A DNA stretch of 64,000 bases from Ornithinibacillus bavariensis (GTDB taxonomy: Bacteria > Bacillota > Bacilli > Bacillales > Amphibacillaceae), in contig NZ_BORP01000001.1 in assembly GCF_018333235.1 (NCBI RefSeq), positions 868,001-932,000 on the forward strand, written 5' to 3'. Below are positions 25,350 through 34,842 of the stretch, in pieces (the stretch's first letter is position 1; each line of letters opens with the position of its first letter). The notes beneath the pieces were generated by a model. It made no database searches and had not been told where the DNA came from. It worked only from the letters and a program-made list of their open reading frames with translations. The position numbers and the translations under genes are program-made.

Positions 25350-27812
25350 GTGGGTTCATTTGTTAGAAGAGTGATGGTTTTAAGTATCCTTTTATTTCTT
25401 ATACCGATTTCCATTTCAGCAGAGGAAAGCATTGAAGTAACGGTTACATATGGGGTTAATGGGAAAGTACAAGTAGGAAAAGGCTTTCCAATGACTGTAA
25501 AAATCAAAAATGAAGGGGATGCAATTACTGGTGATCTAGTGTTTTTTGCAGGTCCAAATTATAATATGCTAGGCAATAACGTTGTTCCAGTAGAGTTATC
25601 TAAAGGAGAAGAGAGTGTTATTACTCTAGCTTCACCAGGATTCAATGATTACTATTCCTACTATCCAACAAATAAAAAGGAGCAATTTATAAAGTTTTTT
25701 GAAGGTGGCTGGGAAAGAGGGAAAGAAATAAAGTTAAAAGGAAATACAAACCTAATGCCATCTATTTTCCCTGATAATCGGCTAGTCATTGGAGCTTTAA
25801 CAGACTCCCCTGATTCATTAAATGCACTAAAAGCTTCTCGTTATAACGGTGAAGCAACAGAATTCTTAACGATTACAGAGGATAATATTGCAAATGAATC
25901 CACAGCGTTAGAGGTATTTGATGTAATCCTAATCAACAATTATAATGCCTCTAAGCTTTCAGATGAACAAATCATAGCTATTAAAGAGTGGGTCAGAGCT
26001 GGTGGACATTTGATGTTAGGAAGTGACCCCTCACTTCAACAGCATAAAGGTTTACAAGAGCTTTTTCTACTACAAATAAACGATCAAACCTCATTCGAAA
26101 ATTTGGAATTCTTAAATTCAACTAAAGATAGTGAAAAGGGAGAAATACCTAATTTTAGTCAAGTTGAAATAAATAAAGGAATATTAGTAGAAGATACGCA
26201 AGTGTTATATGCAGATCATTCTTTACCTATGGTGATGACAAAAAACTACGGTTTAGGAGAAGTAACCCAATTTTCCTTTGATGTTGGAAGTGATACCTTA
26301 ATTAAATGGGATAGTTATCCCTCGTTTTGGTCGGAATTTTTACAAAAGGCTGTTGATAAGGACCTGAGTGGACAACAGCTCTACATGTTAGAAGAGCTTT
26401 CCAGCCGCTTAGGAAATGTTGTTGAAATGTATCCTTCATCCTTTATACCCGTAAAGGCATTAGTAATCTTATTTGTCCTCTATTTAGTATTAGTAATTCC
26501 AGGACTGTACTTTCTATTAAAAAAAATAGATAAACGTGAAATTTCCTGGATTATTATCCCAGCAGTTTCTATATTATCTAGTATTGCTATTTTTATTGTT
26601 GGCGCTAATGATAGATTAGAGGGTACACAGATAAATAATATTAGCCTACTATCCATCGACGAGGAAGGTATGGCTAATGGATTTAGTGCATTTTCTATTT
26701 TAACGAATAGTGGAGGAGACTATCCAATTACGATTAAACCAATAGAGTACCAGCCATTACCAATTAACAATTATGGTTTTGATGACACTAGCTCGTTTAG
26801 TGAGTATCCTATGATAGAAAAAGGTAGAAAACAAACGAAGATTACCTTTACCAATGTGGAATATTGGTCTACACGTTCAGCTATGGGACCAATACAAGGA
26901 ATAGAATCTGGTAAGCTAAACACTGACTTACAAATAGTAGATAATAAAATGCTAGGTTTTGTTACGAATTCTCTTCAAGTCGATTTAGAGGAAGTATATC
27001 TATTAAGTGGCTCAAGGGTATATGAACTCGGTAAACTAAAAGCTGGTGAAACAGTTGAGGTTAATATTGAAATTAACAATAAAAATAATGAAATGCAAAA
27101 TTTAATCGGTGCACCGCGTACTTCTATTGCTTCGTCACTCTACCCTGGACATAATAGTTCTCCATATGGGGGAAGCGCAGGACCAAAAGATAAAGAGTCT
27201 CTGACGGAATGGAAGAAATTTGAAATGCTTGATACGTTAATGACTTACGATATTCATCAGAAGGATTTAAATCGTCCATTAATAGCAGGGTATACATCTA
27301 AATCGATGACAGAGGTTGTTTCAACAAGTAAGCAAGCAGATATTAATGCATTAACCCTTTTTACACAACAAGTAGATGTGCAAATTAAGTCTCTTAAGGG
27401 TGGGGAATTTGTGTTAAAAAGTGAAAGCATGACACCAAAACTAAGTATTGTATCGAATACGGGATTCATTCATTATAATGGATTATTGTATGCCGAGAAC
27501 TTTGTTGATGTAGAAAATGGTAAATACCAGCTTACATACCAAATACCGGTACAAATAAATATGGATAATATTTCGTTACGTAATTTATTGGTAAGACTTT
27601 CTTCAGGAAATGGAAATAGTTTTCAAATATATAATGCGAAGGAGAAGGAATATATCACATTAGATGATAACCGTGTGACATTTGAGGAGAATGTCAATGA
27701 ATTTATTACTGATGAAGGAGAAATTATCATAACATTTGAGAAAAACAATGATACGGATCCACAGGTTTATGTTCCTACTCTCGAATTGAAAGGAGAGTAC
27801 GACCATGATTGA
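25350..27812 (+). CDS. Large exported membrane protein, first gene of the ABC/MoxR/vWA cluster
   Basis: This 820-residue protein has a signal peptide (VLSILLFLIPISISAEE). An extracytoplasmic N-terminal part to about residue 365 follows, and includes a glutamine-amidotransferase-like stretch (VFDVILINNYNASKLSDEQ ... WVRAGGHLMLGSDPS). There are two membrane helices at about 368-391 and 397-416, then a second long outer domain to the C-terminus. No enzyme residues are visible. GTG at 25350 follows GGGAGG. The stop overlaps the ABC ATPase start by 8 bases. The domain plan resembles proteins encoded beside ABC-2 transporters of the gliding/secretion type, and I infer a partner role. A specific function cannot be stated. 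Confidence 0.85.
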   Translation: MGSFVRRVMVLSILLFLIPISISAEESIEVTVTYGVNGKVQVGKGFPMTVKIKNEGDAITGDLVFFAGPNYNMLGNNVVPVELSKGEESVITLASPGFNDYYSYYPTNKKEQFIKFFEGGWERGKEIKLKGNTNLMPSIFPDNRLVIGALTDSPDSLNALKASRYNGEATEFLTITEDNIANESTALEVFDVILINNYNASKLSDEQIIAIKEWVRAGGHLMLGSDPSLQQHKGLQELFLLQINDQTSFENLEFLNSTKDSEKGEIPNFSQVEINKGILVEDTQVLYADHSLPMVMTKNYGLGEVTQFSFDVGSDTLIKWDSYPSFWSEFLQKAVDKDLSGQQLYMLEELSSRLGNVVEMYPSSFIPVKALVILFVLYLVLVIPGLYFLLKKIDKREISWIIIPAVSILSSIAIFIVGANDRLEGTQINNISLLSIDEEGMANGFSAFSILTNSGGDYPITIKPIEYQPLPINNYGFDDTSSFSEYPMIEKGRKQTKITFTNVEYWSTRSAMGPIQGIESGKLNTDLQIVDNKMLGFVTNSLQVDLEEVYLLSGSRVYELGKLKAGETVEVNIEINNKNNEMQNLIGAPRTSIASSLYPGHNSSPYGGSAGPKDKESLTEWKKFEMLDTLMTYDIHQKDLNRPLIAGYTSKSMTEVVSTSKQADINALTLFTQQVDVQIKSLKGGEFVLKSESMTPKLSIVSNTGFIHYNGLLYAENFVDVENGKYQLTYQIPVQINMDNISLRNLLVRLSSGNGNSFQIYNAKEKEYITLDDNRVTFEENVNEFITDEGEIIITFEKNNDTDPQVYVPTLELKGEYDHD

Positions 27813-28743
27813 AACAGTTAACTTAACGAAAAAATATGGTTCGTTTACAGCATTAGATTCCTTAAATTTAAAGATTGAAAAGGGTACAGTCTTTGGCTTT
27901 GTAGGACATAATGGTGCAGGGAAATCTACAACCTTTTCTATTCTATCAACTTTACTTGCTCCAACGTCAGGAACAGCCTATGTTAACGGTTATGATGTTA
28001 CAAGAGAGCCTAAAAAGGTTCGAAATCATATTGGTTACATGCCAGATTTCTTCGGTGTATATGATCAATTTAAAACAGTGGAATACCTTGATTTTTATGG
28101 TGCTAGTTATGGGATTCCTAAGCATGAAAGAGAGATCCTCATTCCACAATTATTAGAGCTAGTTAATTTATCCCATAAAAAAAATGAATATGTGGATGTA
28201 TTGTCACGAGGGATGAAGCAACGTCTCTGTTTAGCACGTTCACTTATACATGATCCTGAGGTGTTAATTTTAGATGAACCTGCATCAGGTCTGGATCCCC
28301 GGGCAAGAATTGAAATGAGAGAAATATTAAAGGAATTAAAGAGTATGGGGAAGACCATATTAATTTCCTCCCATATATTACCAGAGTTGGCCGAGATGTG
28401 TGATGAAATTGGCGTAATTACCAATGGAAGGTTAGTCGCCTCAGGCTCTGTTACATCGATACAAAACCAACTGAAAGCAAATAAAATTATTCATGTTAAA
28501 TTAACTGCTGATTTGGAAAAGGCTATTGTGTTTTTTGAGGATGAACCGAAAATTTCAAATCTTTCAAAGAACGACAAGCATGACGATACAATTACCTTTT
28601 CATATTCTGGTACGGATGTAGAACAAGTAGAATTATTAAAAAAGGCGGTTAGTAACGGACTACAAATCATTAGCTTTGGTCAAGAAGAGACAGATCTTGA
28701 GGATGTATTCCTAGAAATTACGAAAGGAGTAGATTTTTCATGA
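27805..28743 (+). CDS. ABC transporter ATP-binding protein (ABC-2/CcmA type)
   Basis: This 312-residue ATPase has Walker A GHNGAGKS at residues 34-41, the degenerate signature LSRGMKQRL at about 133, Walker B VLILDEPASGLD, and the H-loop SSHILPE. The C-terminal 80 residues form the accessory region usual for ABC-2 exporters. It overlaps both neighbours by a few bases, so it is tightly coupled to the 820-residue membrane protein and the permease. The cargo is unknown. Confidence 0.93.
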   Translation: MIETVNLTKKYGSFTALDSLNLKIEKGTVFGFVGHNGAGKSTTFSILSTLLAPTSGTAYVNGYDVTREPKKVRNHIGYMPDFFGVYDQFKTVEYLDFYGASYGIPKHEREILIPQLLELVNLSHKKNEYVDVLSRGMKQRLCLARSLIHDPEVLILDEPASGLDPRARIEMREILKELKSMGKTILISSHILPELAEMCDEIGVITNGRLVASGSVTSIQNQLKANKIIHVKLTADLEKAIVFFEDEPKISNLSKNDKHDDTITFSYSGTDVEQVELLKKAVSNGLQIISFGQEETDLEDVFLEITKGVDFS

Positions 28744-29585
28744 AATCTTTATGGATAAACCCAGTATTAAATAAAGAAATCAAGCTCCGTTTTCGATCGT
28801 TTAAAGGATTTTTAGGGGTAATCTTCTATTTATTTGCCCTTGGCTTAGTGGCTTTAGGCTTTATTATTGTCTCAACAATGTATGGTCAAGCTGCTATTTT
28901 TCGTCCAGAGGAAAGTCGTATGATGTTCACAGTACTATCCTTTGTTCAAATGGTTTTGATTCTATTTATGACACCAGGACTTACATCAGGAGCAATTAGT
29001 GGTGAGCGAGAAAGACAAACATTGAATATATTATTAACAACTCCACAATCATCTGTAACGATTATTATTAGCAAATTAGTTTCGTCCATTTCATATTTAT
29101 TATTAATGATGATTGCATCTCTGCCTTTGTATAGTATTGTGTTTTTATTCGGTGGTGTTTCGCCAAGCTTATTAATTTCAACTTTCTGTATATACCTCAT
29201 AACGATGATTGCAATTGCCAGTTTAGGTGTCATGTTTTCTACCTTAATTCGTAAAACGATTATCTCTACTATTGTCACGTATGGGGTTACTGTATTTCTA
29301 GCAGGAGGTACTGCTTTTTTAACAACCATTATTGGTCAATTATTTATGTATCAACAATATAGCCAGTCAATTGTTCCATACTTAACAGCAATGTTTAATC
29401 CATTTTTTATTTTATTATCAAACTTTGAATCCTATTTGACAGATGAAATTCAACGATTATCAGGAATAGATTTTCCTTTAATGGCAAGTTTTATCATTAT
29501 TTATGTACTAATTAGTGTCCTAGCAATAGGCATTAGTATCAAAAAACTACGGCCAAGAATGAAGGCTCAAAAGAGGATTGGATAA
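28740..29585 (+). CDS. ABC-2 type transporter permease
   Basis: This 281-residue protein has about six membrane helices. The conserved ABC-2 segment GAISGERERQTLNILLTTP lies near residues 81-99, where the permease contacts its ATPase. The start overlaps the ATPase gene by four bases (ATGA). It forms the transporter with the preceding gene. Nothing in the sequence shows the substrate. Because the rest of the operon is extracytoplasmic or membrane-bound, export or envelope remodelling is more likely than import. Confidence 0.92.
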   Translation: MKSLWINPVLNKEIKLRFRSFKGFLGVIFYLFALGLVALGFIIVSTMYGQAAIFRPEESRMMFTVLSFVQMVLILFMTPGLTSGAISGERERQTLNILLTTPQSSVTIIISKLVSSISYLLLMMIASLPLYSIVFLFGGVSPSLLISTFCIYLITMIAIASLGVMFSTLIRKTIISTIVTYGVTVFLAGGTAFLTTIIGQLFMYQQYSQSIVPYLTAMFNPFFILLSNFESYLTDEIQRLSGIDFPLMASFIIIYVLISVLAIGISIKKLRPRMKAQKRIG

Positions 29586-29586
29586 G

Positions 29587-31149
29587 ATGAATGATTATCA
29601 ACAGTTTTTAGCACTTTTAAAGACTGCTAAGCGAAAACTTTATCTTAAACATTTTTTAAATTTTATCCAACGATGGTGTTTAATTGCAGGCGTTTCCATG
29701 TTCTTAGTTGTCGTATTAGCTAGATTCGTGGTTGTTACAAATCTAACCGATATTTTAGGAATCATTGCCTTTATTTCACTAATTATTGTTACCGCAATCT
29801 CTCTTATAAAACGGCCCTCGCTTCGTGATGCAGCGCGTTACTTTGATGAGTTTGTCCAAGAGGATCGTGTAAAAACAGCACTTCACTTTTTGCAAAGAGA
29901 TGATCCATTAAGCCAATTACAGCGAAAAGACGCTATTTCACATATGAAAAATCAAATCCCAGCCCTTCAAGCTGCTAAGCAGAAGTTATTCAACTCTGGG
30001 CACCTATTAATCATAGGCTTATTGAGTTTATTCATTGTAGCTGCGTTTATATTTCCAGCCGATTCCATGAATCTGGCAAAAGAAAAAGAGAAAGAACAAG
30101 AGATCGTTAAAGAGACGAGAGAAGCTATTAAAGAAATAGCATCAACTGAGAAACAAGATAGAGTAAAAGATTTACAAGAACAGACAGACAAAATAAAAGA
30201 GAGTGAAGAACTATTAAAGAAATTACTCCAGGAAGAAACAACACTTGAAAAAGATAAGCAGGACGCAATGAAAAAAGCGCAATTATTAAAAGAAATGGCA
30301 CAAGAAGCATTGAGCCTTAATAAGTTAGCAGATGCATTTAAACAAGCTGATTCAGAAAATATGAAGCGTGCCTTAAAAGATATTATGCAAAATAATGTGT
30401 CTACTCTAACCCCTGAACAACAAAAAGCATTAGAAGATTTAATATCTAACTTACTGAATGAGGATATTCAGCAATTGAATGAGCTGACCGATGAGCAATT
30501 GGAAGAATTACTAGCTAAACTGGAAAATGAATTGGAAAGTCTTATAAATAGTGTGAACGCCTTGGGGGAAATTGCATCTCTACAGCAACAAATTCAGGAT
30601 ATTGCTACGAAGCTTCATAAAAATATGAACGATAATGGAATGACAAGTACAACAGAGCTAGCCTTTAGTCCACAAAGTAAGTCTAGTAACCCGAGTCAAA
30701 CGAATGGGGAGAACGATGATAGTAATGAAGACAATGGGAAAAATGCTGATACAGGAAATGGAACTGGAGAAAGCAGTAATTCAAGTAACAGCTCAAATGG
30801 TAGCTCAGGCTCTAGTTCAGGTAATGGAAAAGGTGGAAATGGCGGGGCTAATAATAGTGTGGGTTCTGGTGCCGGATTAGGTCAAGGCTCACGTAAGCTT
30901 ACGATCCCAGAAAGAATAGATAGCGAGAAGTCAATTGAGCGTGATTTTGGGGAATTGGGAAAAGGGAGCAGCGAAATGCAAAAGACACCAGATGGGCTAA
31001 TATTAAAGGGATCTGTTCGATCCCATGAGGAAGTTTATGGACAATATGCTGATTCCTATCGCAAAAGTGTTGACCGCTTACAATTACCAGCCTACTTAGA
31101 GGATGTAGTAAAAGATTATTTTAGTGATTTAAATCCGAGAGGGGAATAG
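29587..31149 (+). CDS. Membrane-anchored coiled-coil protein with Ser/Gly/Asn-rich linker
   Basis: This 520-residue protein has two close membrane helices (about residues 30-52 and 54-72) and a third near 138-157. A long Glu/Lys-rich coiled coil (about 160-260) follows, then a second helical part, and then a low-complexity Ser/Asn/Gly linker near 345-440. It ends in a conserved-looking tail with HEEVYGQYADSYRKSVDR. This architecture recalls DUF4175-type proteins of MoxR/vWA operons. ATG at 29587 follows AGAGG; TTG at 29578 is an alternative start with poor spacing. It overlaps nothing and lies between permease and MoxR. Function is unknown. Confidence 0.85.
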   Translation: MNDYQQFLALLKTAKRKLYLKHFLNFIQRWCLIAGVSMFLVVVLARFVVVTNLTDILGIIAFISLIIVTAISLIKRPSLRDAARYFDEFVQEDRVKTALHFLQRDDPLSQLQRKDAISHMKNQIPALQAAKQKLFNSGHLLIIGLLSLFIVAAFIFPADSMNLAKEKEKEQEIVKETREAIKEIASTEKQDRVKDLQEQTDKIKESEELLKKLLQEETTLEKDKQDAMKKAQLLKEMAQEALSLNKLADAFKQADSENMKRALKDIMQNNVSTLTPEQQKALEDLISNLLNEDIQQLNELTDEQLEELLAKLENELESLINSVNALGEIASLQQQIQDIATKLHKNMNDNGMTSTTELAFSPQSKSSNPSQTNGENDDSNEDNGKNADTGNGTGESSNSSNSSNGSSGSSSGNGKGGNGGANNSVGSGAGLGQGSRKLTIPERIDSEKSIERDFGELGKGSSEMQKTPDGLILKGSVRSHEEVYGQYADSYRKSVDRLQLPAYLEDVVKDYFSDLNPRGE

Positions 31150-31152
31150 GTT

Positions 31153-32151
31153 GTGCTAAATATTGAAACAAAAGAGAAGCAATTACAGGAAGTAGCTGAA
31201 CAAATCAATGAACTTAAGAGTGAAATTGCAAGATTTATCGTCGGACAACAAGCTATAATTGATCAAGTACTTTGGGCAATTTTCTCGGGAGGGCATGCTT
31301 TGCTAGAAGGATTGCCTGGTCTTGGTAAAACAATGCTTGTGCGAACAGTATCAGAAGTAATCGATTTAAAATTTTCTCGAATTCAATTTACACCTGACTT
31401 AATGCCATCCGATATTACGGGGACAATGCTTATCGAACCTACTGAGGATGGTAAAAGACAAGCGTTTACTTTTCATAAAGGACCGGTATTCTCAAATATT
31501 ATATTAGCGGATGAAATTAACCGAGCAACACCGAAGACTCAAAGCGCACTATTGGAGGCAATGGGGGAAAAAACCGTATCTGTAATGGGCGAAACGAAGC
31601 AGCTACCAGAACCCTTTTTTGTTCTGGCTACTCAAAATCCACTTGATTTAGAAGGAACCTATCCTTTACCCGAAGCACAGATGGACCGTTTTCTGATGAA
31701 ACTATACGTCGAGTATCCTTCAAAAGAAGAATTAAAGCAAATTGTCCATCTTACAACAGGAACGGAAGTAACAAAGGTGCGTAAAGTAATCGACAGAAAT
31801 AGAATCATCGAAATTCAAAATCTAGGAAAAGAAATACTCATATCAGAGGAAATGATTGATTACGCGATAGCATTAATAATGGCAACACATCCAGATGAGC
31901 AACAAGCACCTGAATCAGTCAAAAAATATGTACGTTATGGATCTGGGCCACGTGGGTTACAAGCATTAATTAAGATTGCAAAGGTTCGTGCACTTTGTGC
32001 TGGACGATATCATGTATCAACTGGTGATATTAAGCAAGCAGCAAAACCAGTACTTCGTCATCGCCTTTTCATGAATTTCGAAGGGGAAGCTAATGGCTTC
32101 ACGAGTGACCAAATAATGGAAGATATACTTGCTTCCATTGGAGAATCTTGA
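31153..32151 (+). CDS. MoxR-family AAA+ ATPase
   Basis: This 332-residue AAA+ protein has Walker A GLPGLGKT at residues 53-60, Walker B ILADEINRATPKTQSALLEAM, sensor 1 LATQNPLDLEGTYPLPEAQMDRF, and the arginine finger region typical of MoxR. MoxR ATPases act as chaperones that activate vWA-domain partners, and several vWA genes follow. GTG at 31153 follows GAGAGGGG. The stop overlaps the DUF58 region. Confidence 0.95.
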   Translation: MLNIETKEKQLQEVAEQINELKSEIARFIVGQQAIIDQVLWAIFSGGHALLEGLPGLGKTMLVRTVSEVIDLKFSRIQFTPDLMPSDITGTMLIEPTEDGKRQAFTFHKGPVFSNIILADEINRATPKTQSALLEAMGEKTVSVMGETKQLPEPFFVLATQNPLDLEGTYPLPEAQMDRFLMKLYVEYPSKEELKQIVHLTTGTEVTKVRKVIDRNRIIEIQNLGKEILISEEMIDYAIALIMATHPDEQQAPESVKKYVRYGSGPRGLQALIKIAKVRALCAGRYHVSTGDIKQAAKPVLRHRLFMNFEGEANGFTSDQIMEDILASIGES

Positions 32152-32153
32152 CG

Positions 32154-33032
32154 ATGAAAGAGCTACTAACTAGTACATTAATGTATCGCTTGCCTATGTA
32201 CCGCTTGCAATCTAGAACTATGAAAAGGGGACATCATAAAGGGACTCGACGATCTAATAGGCTGGGTACTTCTCTAGAGTTTTCTGATTTTCGTCCATAT
32301 CAGCCTGGTGATGATCTGAGACAAATTGATTGGAATGTTTTTGCTCGAACAAATAAGCACTACATTAAACGTTTCCTAGATGAACAGGAGTTAGTTGTGT
32401 CTATCTATCTTGATTGTACGAAGTCGATGGCTGTTCTTCCGAGTAAGTGGGCTTTTGCTAAAGCAATTGCCGCTTCACTGGGGTATATGTCACTTTGTGC
32501 GGATGATCGAGTTGGCATATTCCCTATCGGTGCACCAAATCATCCTTTCACATATAAAAAGGGACGAGCATTCGCAAATCGCTTTGTTCAATATGCCGAA
32601 AAGATACAATCAAGCAATACGAGTAATAGCTTTTCTGAATCTCTACAAAAAATGATACAACCGAAATCTAGTTTTTCAATATTAATCAGTGATTTATTGG
32701 AACCGTACGACTTAATAGAAAATGCCTTAAAGAAATTACAAGCCTACAAACAAGAGTTATATGTTGTTCAAATCCTTTCACATGAGGAGATACGACCAGT
32801 TTACCAAGGGGATTTACAATTAATTGATAGCGAGACTAGTGAAACGATTCATGTAACCATGAGTACAGCGGTAAAAAACAGCTATCAACAGCGCTTATCA
32901 AGTCACACAGAGTTAATTCAAAAGTTATGCTATGAACGGGGCATCCATTTTATCCAATGCAAGACAGATGATTCCTTAGAAGACATCATTTGTGGTCAAT
33001 TGATTGCAAAAGGGTGGATCCAGGTGAGGTGA
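32154..33032 (+). CDS. DUF58 domain protein (MoxR partner)
   Basis: This 293- or 294-residue protein carries the DUF58 motif EFSDFRPYQPGDDLRQIDWNVFARTNKHYIKRFLDEQEL at about residues 45-83, followed by a vWA-like fold (SIYLDCTKSM, a weak MIDAS). DUF58 proteins are regular companions of MoxR ATPases in vWA operons. ATG at 32154 follows GGAG; an in-frame TTG two codons earlier is possible. No membrane segment is evident, unlike many family members. Confidence 0.92.
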   Translation: MKELLTSTLMYRLPMYRLQSRTMKRGHHKGTRRSNRLGTSLEFSDFRPYQPGDDLRQIDWNVFARTNKHYIKRFLDEQELVVSIYLDCTKSMAVLPSKWAFAKAIAASLGYMSLCADDRVGIFPIGAPNHPFTYKKGRAFANRFVQYAEKIQSSNTSNSFSESLQKMIQPKSSFSILISDLLEPYDLIENALKKLQAYKQELYVVQILSHEEIRPVYQGDLQLIDSETSETIHVTMSTAVKNSYQQRLSSHTELIQKLCYERGIHFIQCKTDDSLEDIICGQLIAKGWIQVR

Positions 33033-33036
33033 TTCC

Positions 33037-34842
33037 ATGCAATTTATAGCTCCAATATATTTCCTACTTAGTATATTTTTAGTTATTACTGTCTTGTTTT
33101 ACTTATTCCGTAAACAGTATGAAAATCAAATAATTCCATCAACTCTCTTATGGCAGCAGGTAATGCGCGAATGGCAGGCTACAAAATGGTGGAAAAAGCT
33201 ACAAAACCATATTCTGCTATATTTACAGCTTCTCATATTATTCCTATTAATGCTTTCCATTACTAGGCCGTTTTGGTCATATCTTGAACTGTCAGGGGAG
33301 CATATTATAGTGGTATTAGATAGCTCCGCTTCGATGACAACAGAGGAGGGTGACTTAACTCGCCTTGATTTAGCAAAGAATGAATTATTAAACCTCATTG
33401 ATCACTTAGATAACCAGAGATTAAGCATTATTCTTGTTGAAGACGTACCTAAAATATTGCTAGCTAATGAAACGTCAAAGCAAAAGATGGAATCAATGAT
33501 AAGTGAAGTCACTTCCAGCTATCGACACGCTGATGTTCGGAAGGCTATACAGGTAGCAAATCAATTACTTTCTGATACTACCGGGGAAATTCATGTTTTT
33601 TCAGATCGTGTAAATAAGGCCGATGTGAACGATCTTAATTTATCTCGTGATTTGATTGTCAACAATTTAGGGATAACTACAAAAAATATTTCATTACACA
33701 ATTTTGGAGTAGCAGAAAAAGACGGTAACGTTCATGGGCTACTCACTATTTATAATGAAGATGAAGAAGAACAGCTTGTTCGGATTACGATAGAAAGTGA
33801 AGGAAAGATTATTCAAGAAATTCAAGACATAGTCGAACAAGGAAAGCTGCATCAACTTTCTCTTCCGGATTTGCCTGTTAAACCGTATTATAAAGCAATG
33901 ATTACAACTGTAGATAATTATGAAGCTGATAATACTGCCATTGCATTTTTAGCTACAGAGTCAAAGCCAACGTTTTATTTAATTGGGGATATAAATCCAT
34001 TTATCACGAAGGTATTAAATTACCTTAGCAATGATATCGTACAAATGAAATCCGATCAAGAAGGAATAGATAAGAACGGAATATTTATAGTAGAACAATT
34101 ACCAGAAAAGGAATGGCCAAATGGACCATTATTCATTCTATCACCTCCGACTGGAGGAACTTTTCAGGTTGGCGAAAAGAAAGAATTAACTATCCGTCCT
34201 CAAGTGGTCAAACAGGATCCAATCTTTCAATTTGTTAATATGGATGAGGTCTATATCCAATCAAGTGCGTCTTATCAAGATGAGGAGTTTGACACCATCC
34301 TTACAAGTGGAGATATTCCCTTGATCAGTAAAGGAAACTACCAAGGCAATCCAATTGTTTTTCTTGGATTTGACATTGCAGATACGGATTGGCCACTACA
34401 TGCAAGCTTTCCTATTTTTCTATATAATGTTATGAACTATTTAACAGAAAATCAGGAGACGCTTGGGTACGTAAAACCACTGGAACCTGTTGAATTTTCT
34501 CACAGTGCAGTTGCGACGGAAAGTAAGATTGTTACGGAAGAAGGGAAAAAAGTCACTTCCTTAGATATGAATAATAGTTTCTTTCAAGCCCCTAGATTCC
34601 CAGGTTTATATCGAGTTCTAGAGTACAATGGGAAATCGATATCGGAAAAGCTCTTTGCAGTATCTATTGACCAACAAGATAAATATATAAAGCCAAGTGA
34701 AAGTTTTTCCATTCAATCCAAACATAATACGAATTCAAAAGACCAAAAAAACCCTAACGAAATTTGGCCGTTGCTAGTTTTTATTGCTTTCTTACTTTTA
34801 CTACTTGAATGGGAGGTATATCGTCATGGGATTTCAAATTGA
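33037..34842 (+). CDS. vWA-domain membrane protein, BatA type
   Basis: This 601-residue protein starts with the BatA-type N-terminal membrane domain (helix at 5-22, a second near 60-80 before ITRPFW). It then has a vWA domain whose MIDAS is VVLDSSASM (D95-x-S-x-S) in an extracytoplasmic position. A membrane helix lies near the C-terminus (WPLLVFIAFLLLLLEWEVY). Such proteins bind a divalent metal and a partner protein at the outer face. The ATG follows AGGTGA. It overlaps the next vWA gene by 17 bases. Confidence 0.9.
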   Translation: MQFIAPIYFLLSIFLVITVLFYLFRKQYENQIIPSTLLWQQVMREWQATKWWKKLQNHILLYLQLLILFLLMLSITRPFWSYLELSGEHIIVVLDSSASMTTEEGDLTRLDLAKNELLNLIDHLDNQRLSIILVEDVPKILLANETSKQKMESMISEVTSSYRHADVRKAIQVANQLLSDTTGEIHVFSDRVNKADVNDLNLSRDLIVNNLGITTKNISLHNFGVAEKDGNVHGLLTIYNEDEEEQLVRITIESEGKIIQEIQDIVEQGKLHQLSLPDLPVKPYYKAMITTVDNYEADNTAIAFLATESKPTFYLIGDINPFITKVLNYLSNDIVQMKSDQEGIDKNGIFIVEQLPEKEWPNGPLFILSPPTGGTFQVGEKKELTIRPQVVKQDPIFQFVNMDEVYIQSSASYQDEEFDTILTSGDIPLISKGNYQGNPIVFLGFDIADTDWPLHASFPIFLYNVMNYLTENQETLGYVKPLEPVEFSHSAVATESKIVTEEGKKVTSLDMNNSFFQAPRFPGLYRVLEYNGKSISEKLFAVSIDQQDKYIKPSESFSIQSKHNTNSKDQKNPNEIWPLLVFIAFLLLLLEWEVYRHGISN